This document shows, one piece after another, positions 52,341-61,425 of a stretch of DNA of 64,000 bases. Every line of letters begins with the position of its first letter. The first letter of the stretch is position 1. Under the pieces are notes generated by a model. It did no database searches and was not told the origin of the DNA. It worked only from the letters and a program-made list of their open reading frames with translations. The translations under genes and the position numbers were made by a program. This DNA comes from Vibrio sp. SNU_ST1 (GTDB lineage Bacteria; Pseudomonadota; Gammaproteobacteria; Enterobacterales; Vibrionaceae), in contig NZ_CP130749.1 of NCBI RefSeq assembly GCF_030563405.1, positions 1,364,001 through 1,428,000 on the forward strand. The letters run 5' to 3'.

Positions 52341-53258
52341 TTAAAAATAATGTGAAATCGTCAGGTAACGCGTTCTGATATGTTCAATCAATAACTTAAT
52401 CTTGTTCGGTGGCTGACGAGTGAACGGGTACACTGCATAGATGCCCAGTTTTTTGCCTACTAAGTCAGGGAAGATGTCCACAAGCTGGCCGTTACGAATG
52501 TCGTGATAAACCAGACAACGTGGCACGTACGCGACCCCATGACCGCCCAACGCCGCTTTTCTTAATGCCGTCGCGTTATCGGTAGAGAAAGAGCCAGAAA
52601 CGCGCACGATGTATTTGTCGTTATCGGTAAAGCCATCTTTACTATGCAAAAATTGCCACTCGCTGGCACCTGTTGTTTGATAGGCGTATTGCAAGCAATT
52701 GTGCTCAACCAAATCCTTGGGCTGCATCGGCTTGCCGTTTTTAGCAATATAAGATGGCGAAGCGCACACCACCCATTGTGAATCCAATATATGACGAGCG
52801 ATCAAGCTGGAATCTTCCAGATAGCCCGTACGAATCACCAAGTCCAAGCCATCTTCTACCAAGTCAACAAATCGGTTATCAAGAGACATATCGACGGTTA
52901 AACCTGGGTGCATATTACAAAACTCGGCAACAGCGTCTGCGAGTATCAAATCTCCGGAGATAGTAGGCACTGACATTTTGATATGACCACTGACATTTTC
53001 ACCAAAGCCTGAAACTGCATCCATAGCCTCTTGAGCCGCCTGCTTCACATTTTTGGCCCCGTGTAACATTGCCTTGCCCGCCTCAGTCAGCGTCAATTTA
53101 CGCGTGGTTCGATATAATAGCTGCACGCCAATCTCTTCTTCCAAACGCGCAATCCTCTTGCTAACTACCGAATTTGTAAGATTATTTTGCTCTGCCACCT
53201 TACTAAAACTGCCCAGTTCTACTACCTGTGAAAACAGGATCAAATCGTCTGCTCGCAT
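52341..53258 (-). CDS. LysR-family regulator, probable regulator of lactate genes
   Basis: 305-residue LysR protein: HTH FSQVVELGSFSKVAEQNNLTNSVVSKRIARLEEEIGVQLLYRTTRKLTLTEAG (residues 9-65), effector domain with YVPRCLVYHDIRNGQLVDIFPD. Divergent from lldP across a 247-bp gap, the usual place for the regulator of a lactate operon. Also lies just upstream of the prolyl oligopeptidase gene on the same strand. Control of lldP is inferred from position; the true effector is not known. Confidence 0.9.
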   Translation of the reverse strand: MRADDLILFSQVVELGSFSKVAEQNNLTNSVVSKRIARLEEEIGVQLLYRTTRKLTLTEAGKAMLHGAKNVKQAAQEAMDAVSGFGENVSGHIKMSVPTISGDLILADAVAEFCNMHPGLTVDMSLDNRFVDLVEDGLDLVIRTGYLEDSSLIARHILDSQWVVCASPSYIAKNGKPMQPKDLVEHNCLQYAYQTTGASEWQFLHSKDGFTDNDKYIVRVSGSFSTDNATALRKAALGGHGVAYVPRCLVYHDIRNGQLVDIFPDLVGKKLGIYAVYPFTRQPPNKIKLLIEHIRTRYLTISHYF

Positions 53259-53505
53259 TTGATTATGCCAATTTTGGAATTAATTATTTTCATTATTTCC
53301 CTATATCAATAAAAAATAAAGGGGTAAATTCACGCCAAATTAACAAAACAATTACAAAAACAGCTTTTGCAATCACATCGGTTACAAATAAAGCGACTCT
53401 AATTACAACAATTGAATCCATGAGATTCAGACTACACCTACAAAACTAATGACGTGTTATTCACTTCAAACATGAACGTTTGAAAACAAGTACGAGGAAG
53501 TACCC

Positions 53506-55212
53506 ATGAGTGAAACTCTACTAGCTTTATTGGCCTTTTCGCCAATAGTTGTTGCAGCAATTCTGCTGGTTGGCCTTAACTGGCCTGCAAAAAAAGCGAT
53601 GCCCGTGGCATTTGCGTTAACCGTTGCTATCGCCCTATTCGCATGGGATATGTCTAGCACTCGCGTGCTGGCTTCAGTATTCCAAGGCTTCGGCATTACC
53701 GTGTCAGTTCTCTGGATTGTGTTTGGCGCCATCTTCTTATTAAACACTTTGAAACACACCGGAGCTATCACCACCATCCGCAACGGATTCACTGATATAT
53801 CAGCAGACCGTCGTGTGCAAGCGATCATCATCGCTTGGTGTTTTGGTTCATTCATTGAGGGCGCATCTGGCTTCGGCACACCCGCTGCAATCGCCGCTCC
53901 TTTACTTGTTGCAATCGGCTTCCCTGCTATGGCCGCTGTGTTAATGGGCATGATGATTCAATCAACGCCGGTATCATTCGGCGCAGTTGGCACACCAATT
54001 ATCGTTGGCGTCAACAAAGGTTTGGACACACACAAGATCGGTGAAAGCCTTGTCGCACACGGTTCAACTTGGGACGCTTACCTACAACAAATTACTTCTA
54101 GCGTTGCGCTAATTCATGCCAGTGTCGGTGTGATGATGCCGGTTCTGATGGCAATGATGTTGACTCGTTTCTTTGGTAAGAATAAAAGCTGGACTGAAGG
54201 TTTAGATATCCTACCTTTCGCTCTATTCGCAGGTGCAGCTTTCACCATCCCTTACGCACTAACCGGTGTATTCCTAGGCCCTGAGTTTCCATCACTGATC
54301 GGTGGTTTAGTTGGCCTTGCAGTTGTCGTAACAGCAGCGAAACGTGGCTTCCTAGTTCCAAAATCAAAATGGGACTTTGAATCTGAAGACAAGTGGCCTG
54401 CAGAATGGCTAGGTTCTTTGAAAATCGACCTTGATGACAACAATTCAAACGGTAAGCAAAGCCACAAAAAGATGAGCATGGCGATGGCATGGGCACCTTA
54501 TGTGCTGCTAGCTGTGACTCTGGTTGCGAGCCGTGTGAGCCCTGAGTTCAAAGGCCTGCTTAAGAGCGTTAGCTTATCGTTCAGCAACATCCTTGGTGAA
54601 ACAGGCGTAAGCACTGCGATTCAACCTTTGTATCTACCTGGCGGCATCTTGGTCTTCGTCGCGCTAGTTGCGGTTCTAATGCAATCTCGCAGCGCTGCTC
54701 CACTGGCTAAAGCTTTTGGTGAATCGAGTAAGACACTGATTGGTGCTGGCTTTGTGTTGGTGTTCACCATCCCGATGGTACGTATCTTCATTAACTCTGG
54801 TGTGAACGCCGCTGATTTAGCAAGTATGCCAGTAACGACTGCAAACTTTGCAGCTGACCTAGTGGGCAGCGCATTCCCAGCGTTGAGCGCAACGGTTGGT
54901 GCATTAGGTGCCTTCATTGCAGGTTCGAACACAGTATCAAACATGATGTTCAGCCAGTTCCAATTCGAAGTTGCACAAACTCTGACTATCTCTAGTGCGG
55001 TAGTTGTTGCTCTACAAGCGGTTGGCGCAGCTGCAGGTAACATGATTGCGATTCACAACGTGGTCGCCGCATCAGCAACCGTAGGCTTACTAGGACGCGA
55101 AGGTGCAACCTTACGTAAAACGATTATCCCAACGTTCTACTACTTGGTAATGACCGGAATCATCGGCCTAGTGGTTATCTACGGCTTCAAAATGACAGAC
55201 GCACTGATGTAA
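53506..55212 (+). CDS. lldP: L-lactate permease
   Basis: Inner-membrane lactate/glycolate:proton symporter, 568 residues with 12 or more hydrophobic segments. Family text: RVQAIIIAWCFGSFIEGASGFGTPAAIAAPLLVAIGFPAMAAVLMGMMIQSTPVSFGAVGTPI and GAFIAGSNTVSNMMFSQFQFEVAQ are close to LctP/LldP. First gene of the lactate block, followed by lldD. AGGAAGT precedes the ATG. It supplies the substrate for lldD and the Dld-II-type gene downstream; the same order occurs at VCA0983-VCA0985 of V. cholerae. Confidence 0.96.
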   Translation: MSETLLALLAFSPIVVAAILLVGLNWPAKKAMPVAFALTVAIALFAWDMSSTRVLASVFQGFGITVSVLWIVFGAIFLLNTLKHTGAITTIRNGFTDISADRRVQAIIIAWCFGSFIEGASGFGTPAAIAAPLLVAIGFPAMAAVLMGMMIQSTPVSFGAVGTPIIVGVNKGLDTHKIGESLVAHGSTWDAYLQQITSSVALIHASVGVMMPVLMAMMLTRFFGKNKSWTEGLDILPFALFAGAAFTIPYALTGVFLGPEFPSLIGGLVGLAVVVTAAKRGFLVPKSKWDFESEDKWPAEWLGSLKIDLDDNNSNGKQSHKKMSMAMAWAPYVLLAVTLVASRVSPEFKGLLKSVSLSFSNILGETGVSTAIQPLYLPGGILVFVALVAVLMQSRSAAPLAKAFGESSKTLIGAGFVLVFTIPMVRIFINSGVNAADLASMPVTTANFAADLVGSAFPALSATVGALGAFIAGSNTVSNMMFSQFQFEVAQTLTISSAVVVALQAVGAAAGNMIAIHNVVAASATVGLLGREGATLRKTIIPTFYYLVMTGIIGLVVIYGFKMTDALM

Positions 55213-55237
55213 ATCCATAAGTCGTTACAAAAGCACT

Positions 55238-55348
55238 TGGCGTTAATACCCAATTCCCCGACTGCAACACCGTCTAATAAGACCGTTGATGAGTTTCGGA
55301 ATGGATACTAAAACACATCAACACCCTCGGGTATTAACGCCATTTTAT
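55238..55348 (+). terminator. Long-loop inverted repeat behind lldP
   Basis: TGGCGTTAATACCC (55238-55251) pairs perfectly with GGGTATTAACGCCA (55329-55342), then TTTTATTG. The 77-base interior contains a second pairing (GTTGATG with CATCAAC). It may act as terminator or mRNA-processing structure between lldP and lldD. Confidence 0.55.
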
Positions 55349-55360
55349 TGCTTCTCTGTT

Positions 55361-55472
55361 CACCGTTTAGTTACTTCACTGTTTATTTGTTTCATAGATT
55401 AGTTGCTCCACCGATTAATAACCTAACTGGTTAATTACTTCGCTGATTAATAGCTTTACCGTTTAAGAAAGA
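55361..55472 (+). repeat. Seven 16-bp degenerate tandem repeats
   Basis: Units begin at 55361, 55377, 55393, 55409, 55425, 55441 and 55457, of the type CACCGTTTAGTTACTT, CACTGTTTATTTGTTT, CACCGATTAATAACCT, CGCTGATTAATAGCTT; consensus about CACYGWTTAATTACTT. Exact 16-bp register over all seven. It ends 85 bp before the lldD start. Confidence 0.8.
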
Positions 55473-55557
55473 ACAAACACTTACTTTTCAAGAATTAAAG
55501 CAGCCCAAGCCAAGCTCTCATAGAAGAGCAACATCCCAAGAATTTAGGACTGAAATT

Positions 55558-56697
55558 ATGATCATATCCGCATCGACTGATTACCGCGCGGCAGCAAAAT
55601 CGAAATTGCCACCGTTTCTTTTCCACTACATTGATGGTGGTTCTTACGGAGAACATACCCTACGCCGCAACACCGCCGATCTAGCAGAGATCGCGCTCAA
55701 GCAGCGTGTCCTCAATGACATGTCGGACCTAAATTTAGAAACCGAGTTGTTCGGTGAAAAGCTGGCGATGCCGATTGCATTGGCTCCGGTTGGTTTAACG
55801 GGCATGTACGCACGACGTGGTGAAGTACAAGCCGCAAAAGCAGCGGACAACAAAGGCATTCCTTTTACGATGTCGACTGTATCGGTATGCCCGATTGAAG
55901 AAGTCGCACCTAAGATTGAACGCCCAATGTGGTTCCAACTTTACGTGTTAAAAGATCGCGGCTTCATGAAGAACGTGCTTGAGCGAGCAAAAGCCGCAGG
56001 TGTGACAACACTGGTCTTCACCGTTGATATGCCCGTACCCGGAGCTCGTTACCGTGATATGCATTCCGGAATGAGTGGTCCAAATGCAGCAATGCGTCGT
56101 GTATTCCAATCTATGCGTCATCCTAGTTGGGCAGTTGATGTTGGCCTACTTGGTAAACCGCACGACCTTGGCAACATCTCTACTTACCGAGGTTCTCCAA
56201 CCAAACTGGAAGACTACATCGGTTGGTTGGGAGACAATTTCGACCCGTCGATTTCATGGAAAGACCTAGAGTGGATCCGTGATTTCTGGGATGGCCCAAT
56301 GGTCATCAAAGGCATTCTCGACGAAGAAGATGCGAAAGATGCCGTGAGATTTGGCGCAGACGGTATCGTAGTTTCAAATCACGGTGGTCGTCAGCTTGAT
56401 GGTGTTTTATCAAGTGCCAAAGCATTGCCTGCGATCGCTGACGCAGTTAAAGGCGACACCAAGATTCTGGTCGACTCTGGTATCCGCACTGGTTTAGATG
56501 TGGTTCGTATGATGGCGATGGGTGCGGACTGTACTTTGCTTGGTCGCTCATTCGTCTACGCGTTAGCAGCACAAGGGCAAGCAGGCGTTGAAAACCTACT
56601 TGATCTTTACGACAAAGAGATGCGCGTTGCCATGACGCTCACTGGCGCTAAGACAATCAAAGACTTAACTCGTGAATCTTTGGTGGGGCTAGATTAA
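55558..56697 (+). CDS. lldD: L-lactate dehydrogenase (quinone), FMN-dependent
   Basis: Membrane-associated respiratory enzyme oxidising L-lactate to pyruvate with electrons to quinone, 379 residues, full length. FMN/alpha-hydroxy-acid dehydrogenase motifs: FHYIDGGSYGEHTLRRN near residue 22, PIALAPVGLTGMYARRGE, PMWFQLYVLKDR, and the active-site His in SNHGGRQLDGV; the later DSGIRTGLDVVRMMAMGADCTLLGRSF closes the barrel. Second gene after lldP, although repeats and a hairpin in the 345-bp gap suggest its own promoter. Confidence 0.96.
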   Translation: MIISASTDYRAAAKSKLPPFLFHYIDGGSYGEHTLRRNTADLAEIALKQRVLNDMSDLNLETELFGEKLAMPIALAPVGLTGMYARRGEVQAAKAADNKGIPFTMSTVSVCPIEEVAPKIERPMWFQLYVLKDRGFMKNVLERAKAAGVTTLVFTVDMPVPGARYRDMHSGMSGPNAAMRRVFQSMRHPSWAVDVGLLGKPHDLGNISTYRGSPTKLEDYIGWLGDNFDPSISWKDLEWIRDFWDGPMVIKGILDEEDAKDAVRFGADGIVVSNHGGRQLDGVLSSAKALPAIADAVKGDTKILVDSGIRTGLDVVRMMAMGADCTLLGRSFVYALAAQGQAGVENLLDLYDKEMRVAMTLTGAKTIKDLTRESLVGLD

Positions 56698-57138
56698 GCC
56701 TCACCGTTTTAGCTATAGATTCAGACTAATGCTTTGGTCTACTTAGACTGAAGTTCAATCGGTGTCACAGCAATTCCACAGCCGTTGTGACACCGTTTAA
56801 GCACTGGAAAATAATATAAAAAACTAGGGCGTGTTGATCTTTCGAGCTGATTTTTGCAGCGAGTTGCTGGGTATTTATACAAGGCAGAGGCGTCGATGTG
56901 TAGCTAGCCTACATGAGAAGCCGATAACGTAGTAGAAATGGCCAGCAAACGCTGCCCGAAGGGTTCGGCTAAAAGCGTTTTACTCTTTGTTGAGGGGGAT
57001 TTGCTTAGAGTGCTAGGCTACTTCCCCCTCGCCGCGATTAAAACGCTTTTGACTAGGCGTCCCCATTCGAACAAAATTTAGCCACGAAAGGTCAACACGC
57101 CCTAATCAGTGCCAAATAAGAAGCACAAGGAAGCAAAA
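56698..57138. other. 441-bp spacer: hairpin plus MITE-like element
   Basis: Holds a hairpin (CGGTGTCACA at 56760-56769 with TGTGACACCG at 56786-56795; weak T-run) just after lldD and the 280-bp element at 56825-57104. No open frame. Confidence 0.75.
56825..57104. mobile_element. 280-bp MITE-like element with 20-bp terminal inverted repeats
   Basis: Left end TAGGGCGTGTTGATCTTTCG (56825-56844); the right end (57085-57104) is its complement with one mismatch. If the flanking TA is a target duplication, the element inserted as in Tc1/IS630-type transposition. Inside, two nested inverted repeats occur: AAAAGCGTTTTA (56971-56982) with TAAAACGCTTTT (57039-57050), and GAGGGGGA (56992-56999) with TCCCCCTC (57023-57030). 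No transposase frame, so non-autonomous. It ends 34 bp before the next gene's ATG. Confidence 0.85.
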
Positions 57139-59994
57139 ATGGAGACAACCACATCCCATGAGCGAGTAGTAGACGCACAAGCTTATCAGCAGCTTGAATC
57201 GATACTGGCTCAAAAAATAGAAACAGAACGCATTGTCACTCAAGAGGCAAAGCGCTTAGCTTACGGCACCGATGCGAGTTTTTATCGCTTGGTGCCGAAA
57301 ATGGTTCTAAGGCTCAAGAACTTAGACGAAGTGATATTCACCATTCAAAGCTGTCGCGAACTCGGCATTCATTTTACCTTTCGCGCCGCAGGTACCAGCC
57401 TTTCCGGGCAAGCCGTTTCAGACTCGGTACTCATCACACTGACCGATGACTGGCGTGGCCACGAGATCGTAGACAACGGTAATCAGATCATCCTTCAACC
57501 GGGTGTAATTGGTGCCGATGCCAACAAATACCTAGCCCCTTTCCAACGTAAAATCGGCCCAGACCCAGCCTCTATCAATACCTGTAAAATCGGTGGTATC
57601 GCAGCCAATAACGCCAGTGGCATGTGTTGCGGTACTGCGCAAAACTCGTATCGCACCGTCGAGAGCATGAAAATCGTATTGAGCGATGGTTCCCTACTTG
57701 ATACGGCTGACAACGCAAGTGTTGAAGCTTTCAAGCAATCACACAAAGAACTGTTTGAAGGCATTGTCGAATTACATCAACAGACAGCTTCAAACCAAGA
57801 ACTCGCAGACAGAATACGCCACAAGTACCGCCTAAAAAACACCACCGGCTATGCGCTCAACGCATTGGTCGATTATCACGACCCAATCGAAATCATCAAA
57901 CACCTGATGATTGGCTCAGAAGGCACGCTAGGTTTCATTGCTGAGATTACCTACAACACCGTTATCGAACACCCGAATAAAGCTTCAGCGCTGTTGGTGT
58001 TTGCCGACATAGAGCAAGCAAGTAAAGCCGTTACCACACTATCAAAAACGCCGGTTGCTGCGGTTGAATTGATGGATGGCAGAGCACTTCGTTCAGTTGC
58101 TGATAAACCGGGCATGCCTGAATTTATGCCTAGCTTGGATTTAGAAGCCGCGGCTATTTTGGTGGAATCACACGCCAGCTCCCAGCAGGACTTAGTTTTA
58201 CAATGTAAATCAATTTTGGATGCCTTGGCTGATTACACGATTGTTGAATCGGTGCCTTTCACTTCCGAACCGAAGACAGTTGCTACCCTGTGGGGCATCC
58301 GAAAAGGCATGTTCCCTGCAGTTGGCGCAGTGCGTGAAGTCGGTACGACCGTTATTATTGAAGACGTTGCCTTTCCTGTCGAAAACCTTGCTAATGGTAT
58401 TCGAGAACTGCAAGAGCTGTTCGATAAATACGACTACAGTGAAGCGATCATTTTCGGCCACGCCCTTGAAGGCAACCTGCATTTTGTGTTTACCCAAGGC
58501 TTCGATAGCCAAGAAGAGATCGACCGTTACGGCGGTTTCATGGACGATGTTGCCGAACTCGTCGCGGTGAAGTACCAAGGCTCTTTGAAAGCAGAACATG
58601 GCACTGGCCGTAACATGGCGCCTTATGTGGAATTAGAATGGGGCAAAGACGGCTACGCCTTGATGCAACAGATCAAAGCACTGTTCGACCCTGAAAAGCT
58701 GCTCAATCCCGGCGTTATTATTAACGACAATCCAAATTCACACATCACGAATTTGAAACCAATGCCTGCTGCCGATGACCTTGTCGACCGCTGTATTGAG
58801 TGTGGATTTTGTGAGCCTGTTTGTCCGTCTCGTACGCTGACTCTATCACCACGCCAACGCATTGTTCTGTACCGAGAACTGCAACGCCGCCGCGCTGCGG
58901 GCGAAGAGATCGAAGCCTGTGAACTAGAGAAAACCTTCGAATATCAAGGCATCGATACCTGCGCCGCAACCGGCCTATGTGCCGAGCGTTGCCCCGTTGG
59001 CATCAACACCGGTGATTTGATTAAGAAGCTTCGTATTGCCAAGTACGAGAAATTTACGCCAATCGCCAAGTGGACAGCGGATCATTTCTCGACCACCACA
59101 AAACTCACCAAGGCTGGCCTCAAAACCAACCAAGTGGCGAGCAAAGTATTAGGCGCAAACACAGTCGGCAAGCTAACCAATGGCTTACGCTCAGTGACTA
59201 AAGGCGCGACACCCGTTTGGATGCCAGAAATGCCACAGTCCAACAGTCATACACTGACCTCTTCACCAATGACGGCAGAAAACTCAAGCAATCATAAAAA
59301 GGTGGTTTACCTACCTTCGTGTGCTAGCCGAACCATGGGGCAACAAAGCGATGCCGGAGATCAACGCCCACTGACCGAAGTGACCATGTCTCTGCTCAAC
59401 AAAGCTGGATTCGAGGTTATTCTTCCGAAGAAGCTAGATGACCAATGTTGTGGCATGCCTTACGACAGCAAAGGAATGACCGACTTAGCTCAATCGAAAG
59501 CACAGCAACTCGAAGAAGTCTTATGGCAAGCCAGTCGTCAGGGTGAATACCCGGTACTGATGGACACCAGCCCGTGCGCCAAGCGCAGCATTGAACAATT
59601 TACCAAACCGTTAGAGGTATTAGAGCCGACAGGGTTTGTGAATCAATACCTGCTTGAGCACCTGACACTTGAGCCGCTGCAAGAAACCGTGATGCTGCAT
59701 GTGACGTGTAGCTCTCGTCGAATGGGTTTGGAAGGCGCGATGTTGAGCCTTGCTAAAGCCTGTACCGAAGAGGTCATCGTTCCAGAGCATATTCAATGCT
59801 GTGGTTGGGCGGGTGATAAAGGTTTTACCACTCCAGAGCTGAATGAAGCGGCGGTACACCCACTCAAAGAACAAGTACCAAGCAACTGCACTCGTGGGTT
59901 CAGCAACAGCCGAACCTGTGAGATCGGTTTATCGCACCACAGTGGCATTCCGTATCAGTCAATCTTATACTTGGTGGACGAAGTAGCGCAATAG
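57139..59994 (+). CDS. D-lactate dehydrogenase, FAD/Fe-S type (Dld-II-like)
   Basis: Membrane-associated FAD- and Fe-S oxidoreductase of about 951 residues, type Dld-II as described in Shewanella. Domains: FAD_binding_4 (FTFRAAGTSLSGQAVSDSVLI, about 75-200), FAD-oxidase C-terminal domain (about 240-520), two ferredoxin clusters CIECGFCEPVCPSRT and CAATGLCAERCPVGI, and C-terminal CCG motifs (DDQCCGMPYDSKG, IQCCGWAGDKGF). All Cys are kept. It oxidises D-lactate to pyruvate with electrons to quinone. ATG at 57139 (AAGGA upstream), not 57109, which lies in the MITE flank. Third gene of the lactate block, separated from lldD by the MITE. Confidence 0.93.
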   Translation: METTTSHERVVDAQAYQQLESILAQKIETERIVTQEAKRLAYGTDASFYRLVPKMVLRLKNLDEVIFTIQSCRELGIHFTFRAAGTSLSGQAVSDSVLITLTDDWRGHEIVDNGNQIILQPGVIGADANKYLAPFQRKIGPDPASINTCKIGGIAANNASGMCCGTAQNSYRTVESMKIVLSDGSLLDTADNASVEAFKQSHKELFEGIVELHQQTASNQELADRIRHKYRLKNTTGYALNALVDYHDPIEIIKHLMIGSEGTLGFIAEITYNTVIEHPNKASALLVFADIEQASKAVTTLSKTPVAAVELMDGRALRSVADKPGMPEFMPSLDLEAAAILVESHASSQQDLVLQCKSILDALADYTIVESVPFTSEPKTVATLWGIRKGMFPAVGAVREVGTTVIIEDVAFPVENLANGIRELQELFDKYDYSEAIIFGHALEGNLHFVFTQGFDSQEEIDRYGGFMDDVAELVAVKYQGSLKAEHGTGRNMAPYVELEWGKDGYALMQQIKALFDPEKLLNPGVIINDNPNSHITNLKPMPAADDLVDRCIECGFCEPVCPSRTLTLSPRQRIVLYRELQRRRAAGEEIEACELEKTFEYQGIDTCAATGLCAERCPVGINTGDLIKKLRIAKYEKFTPIAKWTADHFSTTTKLTKAGLKTNQVASKVLGANTVGKLTNGLRSVTKGATPVWMPEMPQSNSHTLTSSPMTAENSSNHKKVVYLPSCASRTMGQQSDAGDQRPLTEVTMSLLNKAGFEVILPKKLDDQCCGMPYDSKGMTDLAQSKAQQLEEVLWQASRQGEYPVLMDTSPCAKRSIEQFTKPLEVLEPTGFVNQYLLEHLTLEPLQETVMLHVTCSSRRMGLEGAMLSLAKACTEEVIVPEHIQCCGWAGDKGFTTPELNEAAVHPLKEQVPSNCTRGFSNSRTCEIGLSHHSGIPYQSILYLVDEVAQ

Positions 59995-60046
59995 CCCCAA
60001 TTTCACTACTTAAAGGGTCGAGCAAATAGCTTAAGCCTAAAACGAA

Positions 60047-60078
60047 AAATGGCAGCCCAATCAGGCTGCCATTTCTTT
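60047..60078. terminator. Bidirectional terminator
   Basis: AAATGGCAGCC (60047-60057), 6-base loop, GGCTGCCATTT (60064-60074). Ends the lactate block and the small gene on the minus strand. Confidence 0.9.
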
Positions 60079-60173
60079 ATTCGTTTGTTCGAAATATGCT
60101 ACTTAACTGGATGCTGATGGGCTAACCGTTATTAAACTAGATATTACAAAGCTAGTGGTTACAGATCTAACGG

Positions 60174-60416
60174 CTAGACAGCTAAGCGCATCAACTCTTC
60201 TGGTGAGCAGTGTTCTGCATCAGCGCCTTTGTCGATCAAGTCGATCACTTTGAATTCGCTCATGTCACCAAACTCTTTGGTTAAGTAATCACGGAACGCT
60301 TTCTCATTCGGCCATTTGCCTCGCACGATATAGCCCTCTTCTTTGTCAAAATCTTCCGTTTCAAAGAAAGAAAAGTCAGTCATACCAATATTGTGACAAT
60401 ACAAAACGAGATACAT
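60174..60416 (-). CDS. Small protein of unknown function, 80 residues
   Basis: Not recognised. An 80-residue acidic cytoplasmic protein, beginning MYLVLYCHNIGMTDFSFFETEDF, with charged helical middle (NEKAFRDYLTKEFGDMSEFKVIDLIDKG) and the tail DAEHCSPEELMRLAV. GAGGA precedes the ATG. It lies 24 bp downstream of the AraC/GyrI-like gene on the same strand, so cotranscription is likely. Could be a small partner or degrade-tagged accessory protein; no evidence for either. Confidence 0.68.
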   Translation of the reverse strand: MYLVLYCHNIGMTDFSFFETEDFDKEEGYIVRGKWPNEKAFRDYLTKEFGDMSEFKVIDLIDKGADAEHCSPEELMRLAV

Positions 60417-60440
60417 AATTTTTCCTCAAAAATGGGGTTA

Positions 60441-61310
60441 CTAATAAAAACTCACTGGCAGATAGAAATCAAGCTCAAACACTTCATCACTATTGAGAAA
60501 ATGGTTCCGATGATAATGCACATACGCGGGAGTCGAGCGCTGTTTGAAACCAGAGGCAGGTAACCATTTTTCTAATACCATACTGATCTGTGGTAGCAAC
60601 TCACCGTAGCGGCCATTAAGTCGAAACACAGCATGCAAACCGCCGGGAATCACCATCTGATTGACGACACTGCGATACTTAATCGGTTCATCAATCGCGA
60701 TGCACGCTACATAGCGACACTGATCCATTTCGACCCAAGCGGGATTGGAGTGGTGCAAGCCAAACTGACTCGAAAAATCACGCTGTTCAGAGTTCGCCCA
60801 CGCTTTCAATATCAACCACGCATTACGAATAGATCGGTTATAGCCAGTATGTCGAACATAGGCTGCCATTCGGTCTGACACTTCAACAATTTTAGGTTCC
60901 GGCAATTCCCGCTGCGCGACGTTTTGATAGCCCGCCGCCACTTCGGGATCTTTCAGGTAAGGTTTTTCTGCAACCTGTAAATCATGCTTGCGCCACTCTC
61001 CGGGTGACATGTTAAAGGTTGCCTTGAACGCTCGGCTAAACGAAGACACAGAACTAAAACCACACTTACTGGCAATCTCTACCACCGACGAGCTGGTATC
61101 GAACATCAATTGATTAGCTGCATACTCCATTCGAGTGCGTCGAATGTACTGATGCAATGACTCCCCAACCACACTTTTGAACGTGCGATGAAAGTGTTGC
61201 TCTGAATACGCAGCAATCTCAGAGAGCGCTTTTGCCGACAAAGGCTGACTGATGTCTTGGTGAATATGGAACAAAACATCATTGATTCGGGATATGTGTT
61301 GTCGTGACAT
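60441..61310 (-). CDS. AraC-family regulator with GyrI-like effector domain
   Basis: 289-residue regulator: two HTH motifs of the AraC type (ALSEIAAYSEQHFHRTFKSVVGESLHQYIRRTRMEYAANQLMF and VVEIASKCGFSSVSSFSRAFKATFNMSPGEWRK, residues about 24-107) followed by a GyrI-like/SbmC ligand-binding domain (MAAYVRHTGYNRSIRNAWLILKAW ... VFELDFYLPV). Such proteins bind hydrophobic cations or drugs. Divergent from an aminotransferase, with direct repeats in the shared promoter. Confidence 0.92.
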   Translation of the reverse strand: MSRQHISRINDVLFHIHQDISQPLSAKALSEIAAYSEQHFHRTFKSVVGESLHQYIRRTRMEYAANQLMFDTSSSVVEIASKCGFSSVSSFSRAFKATFNMSPGEWRKHDLQVAEKPYLKDPEVAAGYQNVAQRELPEPKIVEVSDRMAAYVRHTGYNRSIRNAWLILKAWANSEQRDFSSQFGLHHSNPAWVEMDQCRYVACIAIDEPIKYRSVVNQMVIPGGLHAVFRLNGRYGELLPQISMVLEKWLPASGFKQRSTPAYVHYHRNHFLNSDEVFELDFYLPVSFY

Positions 61311-61319
61311 CGTTCAAAT

Positions 61320-61357
61320 AGCATAAATGGACATGTTTAAGAGCATAAACGGACACG
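61320..61357. promoter_or_regulatory. Candidate AraC operator: two direct repeats
   Basis: AGCATAAATGGACATG (61320-61335) and AGCATAAACGGACACG (61342-61357), 14 of 16 identical and 22 bp apart, so on the same DNA face. Typical of paired AraC-family half sites; lies between the AraC and aminotransferase genes. Confidence 0.6.
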
Positions 61358-61425
61358 CCAGTTTTTACAATTGCCGTGTAATATCAAGCGATAGAATAAA
61401 AACGATAAACGACGAGACACAACAC

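Larger units (their letters stand above)
55213..55557. other. 345-bp spacer with inverted and tandem repeats
   Basis: Gene-free. Contains a 14-bp inverted repeat (55238/55329) that can end lldP transcription and, behind it, a seven-unit 16-bp degenerate tandem repeat. Both are listed separately. Confidence 0.7.

Noticed and set aside
53466..53951. 161-residue frame antisense to lldP
   Set aside because: Shadow of the strong lldP coding frame; Ala/Ile-rich composition follows from the other strand.
55361..55472. 16-bp array considered as CRISPR or integron attC
   Set aside because: Units are contiguous without spacers and too degenerate for CRISPR; no attC-type core sites or integrase.
56971..57050. 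Inner palindromes of the mobile element as a plain terminator
   Set aside because: The stem lacks a T-run and belongs to the symmetrical build of the whole element.
57109..57138. Earlier ATG for the D-lactate dehydrogenase gene
   Set aside because: Lies 4 bp from the mobile element end without a ribosome site, whereas ATG 57139 has AAGGA well spaced.
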